A DNA stretch of 64,000 bases from Epithemia pelagica (GCA_946965045.2 OX337242.1:1612001-1676000); one strand, 5' to 3'. Shown: positions 9,647 to 20,253, numbered from the stretch's first letter. Notes: generated by a model not told the origin, from the sequence alone. Made by a program: numbers and translations.

Positions 9647-10178
9647 GTGGTATCAGATTCGTCTCTTTTCTCATATTTGTCACTCTATTCTGACCTAGTT
9701 TTGTTTGCTGGCGAACCGCACAACGTGGCTTACTGAACCGTAGCTGCTGAGGGAGCGCTCAACCAGGACATGAGGGGCAGACAGCTGACATTGCCAGGGA
9801 GAAGAAAGTTGACAGTATGAATTGGGAGTTTGTATTTGTATTGAAAAACCGTGTCGAGTTAAATAGGATACAACCGTTTACATTGCACCGTTTGTGCGGG
9901 AAGTTTAAGTCGTCTACTCCTAGGAGTTATGTTTGTGAGCCGAAGAAATTTGTGGAGAAATAATGTACATGTCGGATTTGTTGGTGAAGGAAAGTTCTCT
10001 TGGCGCGAAAAAGGAGGATGCCTACCTAGCTAATGTTGGCCTAATCAATACATGGCGCGCTTGGACCAATATGAGGCGCGGCATCCGATATCGGAGTGCG
10101 AGGTCTTCTGCCCGCTCACTTTTGTTCACTTTTCTCTGGTTTCCCAAAATTGCTGATAGGCATCCGACACGAACGACA
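9647..10178. other. Intergenic between tandem paralogues
   Basis: No gene is seen. An exact 12-bp palindrome ACTCCTAGGAGT lies at 9916-9927. The reading frame of the downstream gene extends back to 9963, but that part is not protein-like. Confidence 0.45.
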
Positions 10179-11234
10179 ATGGTCGCCACCATGGTTAATT
10201 CCGCCTCCGTCCCTTCCAATGTTCCTGCGCTGCCAGTGGAACAGGAAAACCACATGATGGATATAGATATGATGAAAGAAAATGAGTTCTTGACACTGAA
10301 TATGTTACGCCTGACAAAGATAGATCTGAATGCTGATCAAGGGGATCCTACGACACAAAACACCATCTACTGGCCCTGTTTGTTCTTTTCGAAGGAATCT
10401 CAACGTCAGTACTTGTGCGAGAAATATGGTTTGTTTGTGGGCCATGAGTTGCAGATTATGCAAGACTTTCTTGCCCACGGGACACACAGCGAGACAGAAA
10501 TGGTGGAGGATCCGGCGGTTGCAGTGTTGTTGGGCCCCCACTGCCCAATCACACAAGGCTCGCGAGCCTTTTATCAACCTAATACAAACGATATGCGCTC
10601 CATGATTCATGCATCTGAGTTTCTGAAGCTTGCCCCGACGGTTGAAGGAGTCATGGAGACGGTACGCGATATGGGGAACCTGATGAAACTTATCAAGACG
10701 CCGGGAATGAAAACGTCCAACGAGGAACATGACTTTAGTGCTCGGAACTGGGACAGTCTCATCCAGTTCGTGAAAGTTCCCATTCCACCCGCAGAAAAAT
10801 CTGACACGGCTCCAGAGTCCCCTCCAAAATACATGCTCTGGCCTTGCTTGGTCGTGAAGGATTACAACCAACTATTTGCATTCTTGGCTCGCTACAAGTC
10901 CATATTTGGAGAGGATGCCGAAAAAACGTCAGAAATAGTGAAGGAGATTCTTCACGACTTGTGGGGGAGTACATCGGCAAAGCTTGACGCTACAAACTGT
11001 GGTCACAATCATCCCTCCACGACAAACCATGGCAAGGACCATGCGGCTATCTTACTGGGTCCTGACTGTTCAGTCACACGAAGCCAGCGTACCATGCGTC
11101 TATCAAAGAAATCCTTGGTTAAACCTCGACATGCTATGATTCCACAATTCTATAATCATTTGGGAAAGGTTTCGGGGGGACGGGAAACGTTCAATATTTT
11201 TTCGCATGTCTTTCGAGACATGACATCAAACTAA
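10179..11234 (+). CDS. Paralogue with two 'WPC...GPxC' domains
   Basis: The product is 351 aa. ATGs at 10179 and 10191 both fit; the second sits in GCCACCATGG, a textbook start context. The protein is essentially two copies of the domain seen in the upstream gene. Copy A (about residues 60-170) has TIYWPCLFFSKESQRQYL, KYGLF and AVLLGPHCPITQGSRAFY. Copy B (about 217-345) has YMLWPCLVVKDYNQLFAF, RYKSIFGEDAEK and AAILLGPDCSVTRSQRTM. Constant features are W-P-C, an aromatic-Tyr/Phe-gly/glu strand, hydrophobic-LGP-x-C-x-(I/V)-T and a following R/Q-R. It lacks the Ser-rich linker and C-terminal repeats of the 7907 gene. Tandem orientation suggests local duplication. Function unknown. Confidence 0.75.
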   Translation: MVATMVNSASVPSNVPALPVEQENHMMDIDMMKENEFLTLNMLRLTKIDLNADQGDPTTQNTIYWPCLFFSKESQRQYLCEKYGLFVGHELQIMQDFLAHGTHSETEMVEDPAVAVLLGPHCPITQGSRAFYQPNTNDMRSMIHASEFLKLAPTVEGVMETVRDMGNLMKLIKTPGMKTSNEEHDFSARNWDSLIQFVKVPIPPAEKSDTAPESPPKYMLWPCLVVKDYNQLFAFLARYKSIFGEDAEKTSEIVKEILHDLWGSTSAKLDATNCGHNHPSTTNHGKDHAAILLGPDCSVTRSQRTMRLSKKSLVKPRHAMIPQFYNHLGKVSGGRETFNIFSHVFRDMTSN

Positions 11235-11457
11235 GCCGCCACGGAACGACATTCATACTAAAATTCATTGAATGAAAATGATAATCGCATGGAAAGAGAG
11301 CGACGAAGCTGCATAATTACTTCTCAGTCTCTTCTCTTTTTCCCATTCTGGATAGGTAAAGTTAATCAGTCAGGCAGCACGACCGTTGTCTTATGTTCTC
11401 TAGGAATAATACAAGAAAGACTATGACCACGACACGACATCGTTCTACAACCTACTG

Positions 11458-13173
11458 TCATGGATTCGAGTTCGAATGACCGGAATTTCTCGTGTCGGCA
11501 TTTAAGTCAGCTCCAAATACCTCGTCCGAATGCACGAATTGGTCCAGCGGTTGGCCTTCACGCCTGCGATAATGCGTCCAAAAATCATACGATGTCTCGA
11601 GTATTGGTCGTGAAAAGGAACTTGATTCAGTGATCTTCGCTGCAGCATATTTGGCAAATCGTTTCGCTTCCGCATTTGTTCCTGGGACGCTGGCATACAA
11701 TAACAACATTTGCGAAATTTCTGAACTGCCTCTCTCGCTTTGGATGGACTTGCGCGGTGGGTCAGCAGGTTGGAGAATTGCTGGAAGCATGGCTTCAAGA
11801 GCGCCTACAGCGTATTCGGAGGATATGACATCCGAGGTATGCTTGGAATCACCGTCGACATTATCCATGGATGAAATTACAACGTCCGAGATAATCTTCA
11901 GGATCAATGCAACCGCCGATGGTATCGCCAGAACATTGGCATTGGTATCAGGGTCAACCTCGGCTGCGGCACGTACAAGATCTCTATATGCTTTGGTGGC
12001 TGTGTGCAACTCAAATACTCCATGCGCATACTGACCGTCCTTGCCCTTCTTTTCTACAATGTTTGTCATCAACTCAGACACAGATTTCGCCGCCGGTTTG
12101 CCACCTTCCGGGAACGAAGTCCAGTTTACGCCCAGAAATGCACCAGTCATGATTGTCTTCAATCCCTGACGACCGTCGTCTTCCATTATGGGATTGATCA
12201 CATCGATAGCACCAGCGTTTATGAGGCTTTCTCGGGAAACAGGCCATTGCGCGAGGTTCAAAATGACAAAAAGAGAAGCGTCTTCAAGACTGCTGGAAGT
12301 CCATTGAGAAGGAGGAACAGCAGTGGAACGAATGTTTTCGACAGCACATTTAGGAATGTCAGTTTTGACAATGAGAGCGGCGTTCTCTTCACTCTTTGCC
12401 AAGTTTTTGATAAGACCACAGGTCCAGCGAACGCTCTCCCTCTCTCCAGGACTGGGGTTTGGAACGGCAGGAGCGTGGGTCAGCAGCTTCTCCAAAACAC
12501 GAAGGAGAGAATTGCGGTTGTCAAGTAGGGGTATCTCTGTTCCGTCAGAAGGAGAAAATTGGAGGATGGACGTGAGACTAGCCTCAAGTAAAGACAAATT
12601 CGTGATGCAAATGCAGCACAAGTAAGACGCTTGCTTGTCTTGGGCGATAACTTTGCAGAGTCCTCCAATGAGCTCCTTGGAAGAAGGCCCTAGTGCCATG
12701 ACACGCTTGTTTTCAGTTGGAATCGAGAGGTTGTTAAGGGCGAGACAAGCCAAATGGAGCCCATCTCCTGTCTTCCGTGTTAAGCACTTGGAGAGGGCAG
12801 AAACAACATCGTACTTTCCAGAGCACACCATAGGCACACGATTTTCCTTGTGGTGTACATCACAAAGTTCATATATTTTCTTCGTTGCAGTGACACTCTT
12901 TTCTCCTTTCAAGTTCAACATCTGATCTGTAAGGTCGGTAATGTCGTCCAACGTGGGTGGTGTAGAAGGGGCGACAGCCGCCTTGATCGAATCAAATGCG
13001 CTGGACACGAAGGACGACAACAAGCCTACCTTCTTTGTCGTTGTAGGTTCTTCATTAGAAATTAAGGGAGTTGCAGCATCCACCTCAACCGGCTCTGTTT
13101 CTTTGCTTTCACGGTGGGACGAGGCCCTAAATGGCAAGTGACAACAACAAAGGCAAACATTAGCGATGGCCAT
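11458..13173 (-). CDS. ARM-repeat-like alpha-solenoid protein
   Basis: The product is 571 aa. The start is the ATG at 13173 (MAIANVCLCCCHLPFR); the codon at 13194 that would extend it is GTG. The N-terminus has a Cys cluster (CLCCC) that could be palmitoylated. Residues about 75-400 are regular amphipathic helices in 40-residue steps with armadillo-like motifs (GLHLACLALNNLSIPTENK; KQASYLCCICITNLSL; LFVILNLAQWPVS; SRESLINAGAIDVINPIM), typical of scaffolds that bind extended peptides. The C-terminus contains EAKRFAKYAAAKI and a short acidic tail. No enzyme motif is present. The family is not recognised beyond the solenoid fold. Confidence 0.72.
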   Translation of the reverse strand: MAIANVCLCCCHLPFRASSHRESKETEPVEVDAATPLISNEEPTTTKKVGLLSSFVSSAFDSIKAAVAPSTPPTLDDITDLTDQMLNLKGEKSVTATKKIYELCDVHHKENRVPMVCSGKYDVVSALSKCLTRKTGDGLHLACLALNNLSIPTENKRVMALGPSSKELIGGLCKVIAQDKQASYLCCICITNLSLLEASLTSILQFSPSDGTEIPLLDNRNSLLRVLEKLLTHAPAVPNPSPGERESVRWTCGLIKNLAKSEENAALIVKTDIPKCAVENIRSTAVPPSQWTSSSLEDASLFVILNLAQWPVSRESLINAGAIDVINPIMEDDGRQGLKTIMTGAFLGVNWTSFPEGGKPAAKSVSELMTNIVEKKGKDGQYAHGVFELHTATKAYRDLVRAAAEVDPDTNANVLAIPSAVALILKIISDVVISSMDNVDGDSKHTSDVISSEYAVGALEAMLPAILQPADPPRKSIQSERGSSEISQMLLLYASVPGTNAEAKRFAKYAAAKITESSSFSRPILETSYDFWTHYRRREGQPLDQFVHSDEVFGADLNADTRNSGHSNSNP

Positions 13174-14311
13174 GTTTGCCAAAACCAAATCCACTTAACG
13201 GAATAGATTGCCATTACAGAGAACGCAAAATATATCTCAAGCACCTTACATGGTTGCGATGTTTCTGTCGTCAGTCGTCAACGACAAAAGAGCATATCCA
13301 AAAGATCCAAAAGAGAAAAGAATCCGTGCGTAAAGCACAATCGACTGTCTGTGGGTCTGGGAAGTAAACTCTGTTAGTCCCGCCACCGCCAGGGAGAGCA
13401 AGGATGGCTGCGGACGCGCGCGCAATTGCATGCTCGCGTGAGTGCGGTTTGAGGCCTCTCACTTTTTTCAACTGATTCTTGGTTGATTTCGTACGAATAT
13501 TCGAACGATTGGGCATTGGACAGATAGAGCGATATACCATATCGTTGTTGCCTGTTGTTGCATTCATGTTGGCAGGGTGTTTTCACAATCATGTCTTTAT
13601 TGAACCGCGATCATCGTGGAACGAAGAGGATTCGTGAAGGACAATTCTGATCCCAACGTACAAAAGCCAGTCGTTTGTTTCAGGGTTTCAATCGTATCTC
13701 CTATCAGTTGTCCATTATTATTTCCAAGTCCCAGATGAAGTTAACCCGATTCAAAGGCCCTATTGGATGGAAGGCTGGAAGTGTTCGTTGTATTTCCGTT
13801 GACTGCCTAATCGCTCGTCCCTGCCAGTATACTGGAATTTGGAGAGGTCCAATGTTCGTTCACATGTGAATTTGTCAAATCCCGTTTGATAAGTCATCCG
13901 TATTGATCAGCTTGGAGACTCTGTTATCTTTTTACTTGACTACAGCTCTCTGATGCAGTACCCATGGCCGGTCCATGAACCACGAGTCAAATGCGAGCGA
14001 GTAAAGGTAACAGTCTTTCAGTTCTTGTCTTCAATCTGATCAAGTCCAAATCGCGTTGATTTCCTTCTGATGAAATACAACAGAATTTTGTGGAATCTTG
14101 GAAATTGATTAAGACGACGACACTGATGATTTTAATACTTCATGTTTCCGTTGTGCTGTGGACGACCCAGCCTAGTCGCTTTCCCCCATGGACGAACTTG
14201 GAGAGATGAGCAAAGTGATTGGCTTTGGAACACGAATATCGTTTCTCACAAAATCAAGGCGGACAGAAAGCTTACACCCACTGGATCATTTTTCTATCAC
14301 TACTTGAGACA
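13174..14311. other. Intergenic, 1.1 kb
   Basis: It separates two divergent genes (starts 13173 minus and 14312 plus). Short ORFs on both strands (for example 13271-13567 minus) lack coding character. No repeat or RNA gene was recognised. Confidence 0.5.
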
Positions 14312-17221
14312 ATGAAAGGAATTCAAGGCAAGCTTGTTCTTTGGAGCATGTTGATCATGGCGTCTGGTGCAGGAGGCTCGTCCACTTCACCCTTGGAAAA
14401 CCATGACAGCAACGCCGTCCTCGAGGACCTCCAAGAAGAGAAGAGCCAAGAACTGAAGGAAGTTCCTGCTGATGATAAGGATACATTGTCACTCATGACG
14501 AGAATGCACTCGATCCTGGACGCCGGCATTCAACAGGACAACTCCATCACCGCCGAAAGGAAAACCAGCGAGCGTACCGCTAATCTCTGCTTCACCAATG
14601 CAGATGACGATCCATCCAATGGAGGAGCTTATTGCGCCACTGTATCGGGGTCAACAAGTTCCTCCCCCGTCCAGCTCTACAGGAGCAACCAGTGGTTGAT
14701 TGGAATGACTGCCAGCTGCAACGATAATTCATTGTACTGGGTCACTGGTGGTCACCAACAAGTCTACGCCGGGAAAATCGATGGTTCCAGATCTACCGTT
14801 CTTTATTCATCCTCCTTTTTCTCAGACTCTGTTTCTGGTGTGGCTGTGAATGAAGATTTGGGAAAGCTTATTTTGGGCGGAAGACGTTATCTACTTCTGG
14901 TGAACTCGGACGGCTCTTCACATGAACCTGTTGTTCTGGATGACGTTGGTTCACAAGGCAATCTTCCAGCGGTTACAATTGATCGCCGTGACGGCAAGGT
15001 TTATTATGGTGGGCGAGATCACCATGGTAACACCGTGATCAAGGTAATTTCCCCGCCGTACAAGAACCAAACGCCGTTCAACCTTTGTTCCCTGGACGGG
15101 TCCTATTACAGCTATCCTCGTGACATGGCTGTCGATCCAGTGCGCAACCGTATTCTGTGGGTCGACTCCCATTATGTATACAGTGCTGATATGGCCGTCT
15201 CTGGTGGAAATGTTCAAGTAATTTACGCCAACGCCCAGTTTGGTGGGGTCGTGCGCACAATCGACTTTTATCTCAACCATTTGTATATTGGTGTGATAAA
15301 AGATGATGGTACTGATGATGCCGAGATTTGGAAAGCGAGTGCAGGCGGTGGTGGTCTGGTTGACAAACTCATTTCTGTTGAGTCCAAAAATGGCATTCGT
15401 GGCCTTGTAATCCAGTCATGTCCATCGCAGTCACCATCGCCCACCCCGAAACCAACTTCAGAACCATCATTCCATCCAACTGCAAAGCCCTATCCCAGTC
15501 CGACTCGCAAGCCAACACAAAAACCAACTCCAAAGCCAACAAGCAAGAAAACTCCAAAACCGACACACAGGCCGACTCCGATGCCAACGAACCACCCGAC
15601 TCCAAAACCGACAAACAGACCCACAAAAAGGCCAACTCCAAAACCGACAAACAGACCCACAAAAAGGCCAACTCCAAAACCGACAAACAGACCCACGAAA
15701 AGGCCAACTCCAAAACCGACAAACAGACCTACAAATAGGCCAACTCCAAAACCGACAAACAGGCGAACTCCAAAACCAACCATGCGAAAGCCAACGTACA
15801 AACCAACACCGAAGCCCGTGAAGCCACCAACCAATCACCCAACTTCAACGCCGTATATCCAGCCTACACACAAACCAACCTTGGTGACTCATCCGCCATC
15901 CTACGAGTATCATCCAAAGCTTTATTTTACCAACGGCCATGATGATTCTTCCGTAGGCGGAGCTTATTGCGCCACTGTTACGGGATCAACAAGTTCCTCC
16001 CCCGTCCAGCTCTACAGGAGCAACCAGTGGTTGATTGGAATGACTGCTAGCTGCAACGATAATTCATTGTATTGGGTCACTGGTAGTCACAAACAAGTCT
16101 ACGCCGGGAAAATCGATGGTTCCAGATCTACCGTTCTTTATTCATCCTCCTTTTTCTCAGACTCTGTTTCTGGTGTGGCTGTGAATGAAGATTTGGGAAA
16201 GCTTATTTTGGGCGGAAGACGTTATCTACTTCTGGTGAACTCGGACGGCTATTCACATGAACCTGTTGTTCTGGATGACGTTGGTTCACAAGGCAATCTT
16301 CCAGCGGTTACCATTGATCCCCGTGACGGCAAGGTTTATTATGGTGGGCGAGATCACCATGGTAACACCGTAATCAAGGTTATTTCCCCGCCGTACAAGA
16401 ACCAAACGCCGATCAATTTGTGCCATCTCAGCGGGGCTGACAACGCCTACCCCCGCGACATCACCGTTGATTTAGTGCGAAACAGCCTAGTGTGGGTGGA
16501 TTCTCATGATGTTTACAAGGCTTCGATTGATCGGTATCTTAACGTGCAACTTCTGTATCAAGGTAACCAGTTTGCCCTCGACGATTGCTCTGTTCGAACA
16601 CTGGACTACTACGAGGATGATTTGTTCATTGGCATAATCACGGGGGGTACCTCCGAGATTTGGAAGGCGAAAGCGAGCGGCAGTGACGACCTCTCCAAAC
16701 TCTACTCGGTCGAGTCAAAACACGGAATTCGCGGCTTGTCTGTGAAGTCATGCTCCAGTCGTACCCCGAAACCTTCAGCACAACCTACTCCAGTGCCTTC
16801 AAAGAGACCGACAAATCCAACTCCTAAAACAACTGCGACTCCCACCCGAAAGCCATCGTCACAACCAGTTTCAGTTCCTTCATGTCCACAACCGAATGGG
16901 GAACCGATTGTCCACCTCATTTCTCCTATTGATGACTATGTCTTGGTGAACCATGTGACGTTTAAGTTCAGTGTCGGCTGGGAAGCGAATCAAATCAGCT
17001 CGGTTAATTTTTACCTTCGCAAGTTTAGCGGCGGCTGGAAAGATGTTATTCCAGGCATGGACATTTCTGGAAATAATGTGTATGGAACATATGAGTACTC
17101 ACAAAACTTGGATACCGACTCGTATTACGCTTGGCGAGTGGAAGTCGTTCCCAGATCTGATCAACCATGTTTGGAACCATATCGAACGTCGCCTCATGTC
17201 TTTTATGTTAATGCGCCGTAA
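14312..17221 (+). CDS. Secreted tandem beta-propeller-like protein with Lys-Pro-Thr linker
   Basis: The product is 969 aa. The ATG at 14312 gives a signal peptide (MKGIQGKLVLWSMLIMASGAG); the frame upstream opens with TTG. Two homologous halves (about residues 90-370 and 535-815) are rich in YW-V-D/G turns, such as NSLYWVTGGHQQVYAGKIDG, RNRILWVDSHYVYSADM and IRGLVIQSC. This layout recalls LDL-receptor YWTD or NHL beta-propellers. They are joined by a linker of Pro-Thr-Lys repeats (about 370-530) containing four 12-residue PKPTNRPTKRPT-type units; a shorter Pro/Thr linker follows the second half. The C-terminal 110 residues (VHLISPIDDYVLV...) resemble an Ig/fibronectin-like extracellular domain. 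Pro/Thr-rich linkers are typical glycosylated spacers of wall or adhesive proteins. An extracellular adhesive or frustule-associated role is inference. Confidence 0.8.
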   Translation: MKGIQGKLVLWSMLIMASGAGGSSTSPLENHDSNAVLEDLQEEKSQELKEVPADDKDTLSLMTRMHSILDAGIQQDNSITAERKTSERTANLCFTNADDDPSNGGAYCATVSGSTSSSPVQLYRSNQWLIGMTASCNDNSLYWVTGGHQQVYAGKIDGSRSTVLYSSSFFSDSVSGVAVNEDLGKLILGGRRYLLLVNSDGSSHEPVVLDDVGSQGNLPAVTIDRRDGKVYYGGRDHHGNTVIKVISPPYKNQTPFNLCSLDGSYYSYPRDMAVDPVRNRILWVDSHYVYSADMAVSGGNVQVIYANAQFGGVVRTIDFYLNHLYIGVIKDDGTDDAEIWKASAGGGGLVDKLISVESKNGIRGLVIQSCPSQSPSPTPKPTSEPSFHPTAKPYPSPTRKPTQKPTPKPTSKKTPKPTHRPTPMPTNHPTPKPTNRPTKRPTPKPTNRPTKRPTPKPTNRPTKRPTPKPTNRPTNRPTPKPTNRRTPKPTMRKPTYKPTPKPVKPPTNHPTSTPYIQPTHKPTLVTHPPSYEYHPKLYFTNGHDDSSVGGAYCATVTGSTSSSPVQLYRSNQWLIGMTASCNDNSLYWVTGSHKQVYAGKIDGSRSTVLYSSSFFSDSVSGVAVNEDLGKLILGGRRYLLLVNSDGYSHEPVVLDDVGSQGNLPAVTIDPRDGKVYYGGRDHHGNTVIKVISPPYKNQTPINLCHLSGADNAYPRDITVDLVRNSLVWVDSHDVYKASIDRYLNVQLLYQGNQFALDDCSVRTLDYYEDDLFIGIITGGTSEIWKAKASGSDDLSKLYSVESKHGIRGLSVKSCSSRTPKPSAQPTPVPSKRPTNPTPKTTATPTRKPSSQPVSVPSCPQPNGEPIVHLISPIDDYVLVNHVTFKFSVGWEANQISSVNFYLRKFSGGWKDVIPGMDISGNNVYGTYEYSQNLDTDSYYAWRVEVVPRSDQPCLEPYRTSPHVFYVNAP
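14626..15076 (+). repeat. Intragenic direct repeat, copy 1
   Basis: This 451-bp block pairs with 15961-16411 without any indel (offset 1335 bp). I count only about a dozen mismatches. Similarity falls sharply on both sides although the protein halves remain homologous beyond it. Confidence 0.9.
15600..15768 (+). repeat. 36-bp coding minisatellite in the linker
   Basis: Four near-perfect 36-bp units, then a shortened fifth, encode PKPTNRPTKRPT-type dodecapeptides. Differences between units are single bases. It is the likely site of length variation between alleles. Confidence 0.85.
15961..16411 (+). repeat. Intragenic direct repeat, copy 2
   Basis: Partner of 14626-15076. Both ends are abrupt: the last shared bases are ACCAAACGCCG, after which the two copies encode diverged but homologous sequence. 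Confidence 0.9.
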
Positions 17222-17553
17222 ACTTATCAACACCATGATTACTGCCTTCACAGAAATTATCAATGCGTAGGGCATGCCTGTTTCTTTCCGGAGGATGTGC
17301 GGTTGAAACAACCCATCACCACCACCCTGTTTATCCACGAAAGGAAGGATGGCGCTTGTCTGGATGATAAAAAAGGTTCTGGAGAATGTCTTTCCTTTCG
17401 CTTTCTCGTCGATGCGCAACCACCAATCCTTTTTTCATTATGGAATCATGGTAGGACTCTTTCGAAAATGAAATGGGAATAAATGTTTCATACCTAAACC
17501 AACGACAAACTACTGAGATGTGCATTCTCATATTCAATTTAATTCCACGTTCT
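17222..17553. other. Intergenic between convergent genes
   Basis: It holds the 3' flanks of the propeller protein and of Rab GDI. Nothing else is visible. Confidence 0.5.
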
Positions 17554-19169
17554 TTAATAATCAGCTTCCACGGAATCAGCGTTGATGGTCATATCCAACT
17601 CTTCTCCAGTCACTCGTTTGTATAGACTCAACATGTCCGACACGTCATTCTCGAAATGAGAGGTAGCGTCAAAAGTGGAAGAAATAAAACACTTGTCCTT
17701 GGAACCGTCATCGACCGGTTCGTATGTGTTGGTTACGGAAGTGAAACGTTTCAAAATAGGACCCAGGACACGCAAACCAGGCATGACATCTTCATCAGGG
17801 TTACCTTTTTCAATGAGAGTAGAAACAATGGCGACGTAGATACCGGGAGCAGACACCATCAAACTATGTCCAACACAGCAAACAAAAACGTCGTTGACAC
17901 GGTCTACTTGAGGCCCAGGGATAACAATTTGAACACTTTCGGCGTTGTTTGTATTTGGAATGGGGTGATCCAAGATACAGATGCATCGGACTACCACACC
18001 AGTGGGCTTGATCTTCTCCTGTGGGAAGTACGACGGATCTCCAATCACCATCGAGGCCTTGGCCATTTGATTTCCAGCTTTGACACCATATGCTTCGCCG
18101 TTTTCATTGAACAAAACTTCATCCACATCTTGGTTCAGCATGAATGTTCCACCATGGATGGCACAGATACGAGAGAAACCTTCCGGCAAGCCGCCAAGAC
18201 CATAAATGGGGTAAAGATAAGGAGAAGTTCCATAGCGCGTCAAAGAGTACATGTATGTCTGAAGCTCTTGGATAGTAGGCAAGGCTGGTTGATCCATATG
18301 TGCTTCGTCCAACTTCAGGCACATGGCATGGGAAATGAATTGATGCGTATCGGGTTGCAATCCAAATTCAGTGTACAATTGACGCATGGTCATGGTAGTG
18401 AGATCGCGACCGGCGTGAGTTGACGGATCTTCAGCTTTGTACGTATCGACATAAATAAGAAAGGAGCGGAAACGGCGCTTTTCGAACAATCCCATTAGAG
18501 ACGACGCCAGTGCTTCCTGTGGTGTGGCGGGGACCTTGAGAACCTTTCCTTTATTGTACACATAAGAGCCAGCGATTGATTTGAATTCCAAATAGCGCGT
18601 CACTTTGGTGTGCAACAACATCTTGGTCAAGTTTCCAGTAGCCATGATGAACTGAATGACAAAAACGTGTAGGCAACAGTCAATAGAGCGTTGTCATGTG
18701 CAAACCGAGTGGATTAACTGTGATAAGACATTACCATTCGACAACAAATATTTAAATTACCCGCTGAGAGAACGTACCTTCGGAATCAGATCAACGTTGT
18801 ATTCACGGTTTGCTCCTGTGAATGCATACCAAACAGAATGTTAGATGGCTCCAATTGCATGCGACCACGTATCGTCCACGTCAACTTTCAAGTGGTCGGA
18901 TGAATCATGGTTTGCATTTTGTCAACTGAACGCTCTACAGTAGAACGGCATATTTGACACGTACCAAGACTCTCCGGTGGAGTTCCGGCCTGGAATTTTT
19001 CAAAGAGGGTTGTCAAGTTCAACGATGCACCATCGCCACCATAATAACCGTTGCGGTCGACCTGCAACACCTTCTTCCCCTGCACACTGAGCAATCCGGA
19101 AATCACGCATTCCTTCAAACCAGTTCCCATAACAATGGCATCGTATTCACCATCGGCCAAGGCCTCCAT
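17554..19169 (-). CDS. GDI: Rab GDP dissociation inhibitor (GDI), 3 exons
   Basis: The exons are complement(17554..18651, 18778..18815, 18965..19169), giving 446 aa, the usual GDI length. GDI extracts GDP-bound prenylated Rab GTPases from membranes and recycles them. Exon 1 has the conserved YDAIVMGTGLKECVISG and DRNGYYGG motifs and ends at ESL-G. The 38-bp exon 2 supplies ANREYNVDLIPK, and exon 3 opens FIMATGNLTKML. Junctions are GTACGT/CACAG and GTACGT/TTCAG, all in frame. Exon 3 carries the Rab-binding LTRYGTSPYLYPIYGLGGLPEGFSR region and ALASSLMGLFEKRRFR. The ATG at 19169 is preceded by a strong acceptor (pyrimidine tract then TTAG just upstream). An extra 5' exon, for example from an ATG at 19359, could therefore extend the N-terminus with PTFDWLPEG-MEALADGEY. 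Confidence 0.93.
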
Positions 19170-20253
19170 ACCCTCTGGAAGCCAATCGAACGTGGGCTAA
19201 CGTGGGAAGAACAAAAAAAGACGAGGAATGGTGAGACAAGAACATATTCATTCCATAGAGATTGAGCGCCAATTTCTTCACGAGATGGCCAACAGATGGA
19301 AGGAGGCAGGAAAAAGATACGACCAGTTTGACGGCTTTCACAGCCACGGTAGGGGCCATCAGCGGTCGAACTTCTGTGAAGTGCGGCCCAGAAATAGCAA
19401 TTCTCGTTGCTGTTCCTTCCGGATCTTTCCAATCTCGTTCCTGGAGTCAAGTCTTTACGCTTCTGATTCCTCAACATACCTGCTTGGGTTGCCCGTCGCC
19501 TCCCTCTTCTGCCATGGTTGTAAGATGTTGTACAGCGTTTGCTTTATCTCTGCGGAATGAGTTGCTTTTGGTATTGTCACCCAATGACTGGACTATCCCC
19601 GAATGCAATGTTGTGTCGACAGCGTGGACGAAGGTTCCACCAAAAAAGGATCTTGTTTTGGCACGCTTTGTCGTGGGTGTAGCCGGTGGGCGAAGCTGTC
19701 GGGCTGGGTTGTAACGGCTCTCCGAAAGGAAAGCGTGACTTCTTTAAATCGAAGTATGTGGTGGAACTAAGGGCATATGTATATAAGACAAAAATATGTC
19801 CTATAAGACATATGTATTTGTCTCATCGCGCGTTTGGATTTTTGGAAGGGGGGAGAAATTATCCTTAACCTTAAGCGACTAGATTGACTCGTGCGCATAC
19901 AGATGAAATCAACAACAAACAATAATGGACATTCCATTCCATCTACACAATACCACCGTACCATCACCAACTGACCACCTTTTCTCACAACTCTGCGAGA
20001 CAAGCTGAAACTCTGCTCTATCACCGATAGGTTCGACGAGTTGTAACGCCGCTCGGACTCACCAAGAGCACCTAAAGACCTGAACCTGCACTCCTTCCAG
20101 CTGTCGCTCTAAGTAGGCTTCTTCGTCGTACGATTGTGGTGAAACATAACCCACAAAACATTACTTTGAACCGGAAACGTTTGTGAAGGAGCTCCATCCT
20201 GCAGCACCACACACTTTGCAGATTCTTGAGACACTCTGGCTGGCACATCCAAC
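19170..20253. other. Intergenic upstream of GDI, possibly with a GDI 5' exon
   Basis: A minus-strand polypyrimidine tract and TTAG acceptor lie close to 19198. An ATG at 19359 opens MAPTVAVKAVKL, a candidate first exon. No other gene was recognised up to the plus-strand start at 20254. Confidence 0.45.

Noticed and set aside
12004-12528. 174-codon plus-strand ORF
   Set aside because: Antisense to the ARM-like gene.
14219-14311. Upstream extension of the propeller protein
   Set aside because: It opens with TTG, and the ATG at 14312 directly begins a signal peptide.
15369-15838. Minus-strand ORFs with Val/Leu/Gly/Phe-rich repeats
   Set aside because: Antisense shadows of the Lys-Pro-Thr minisatellite.
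17656-18423. 255-codon plus-strand ORF
   Set aside because: Antisense to the conserved third exon of Rab GDI.
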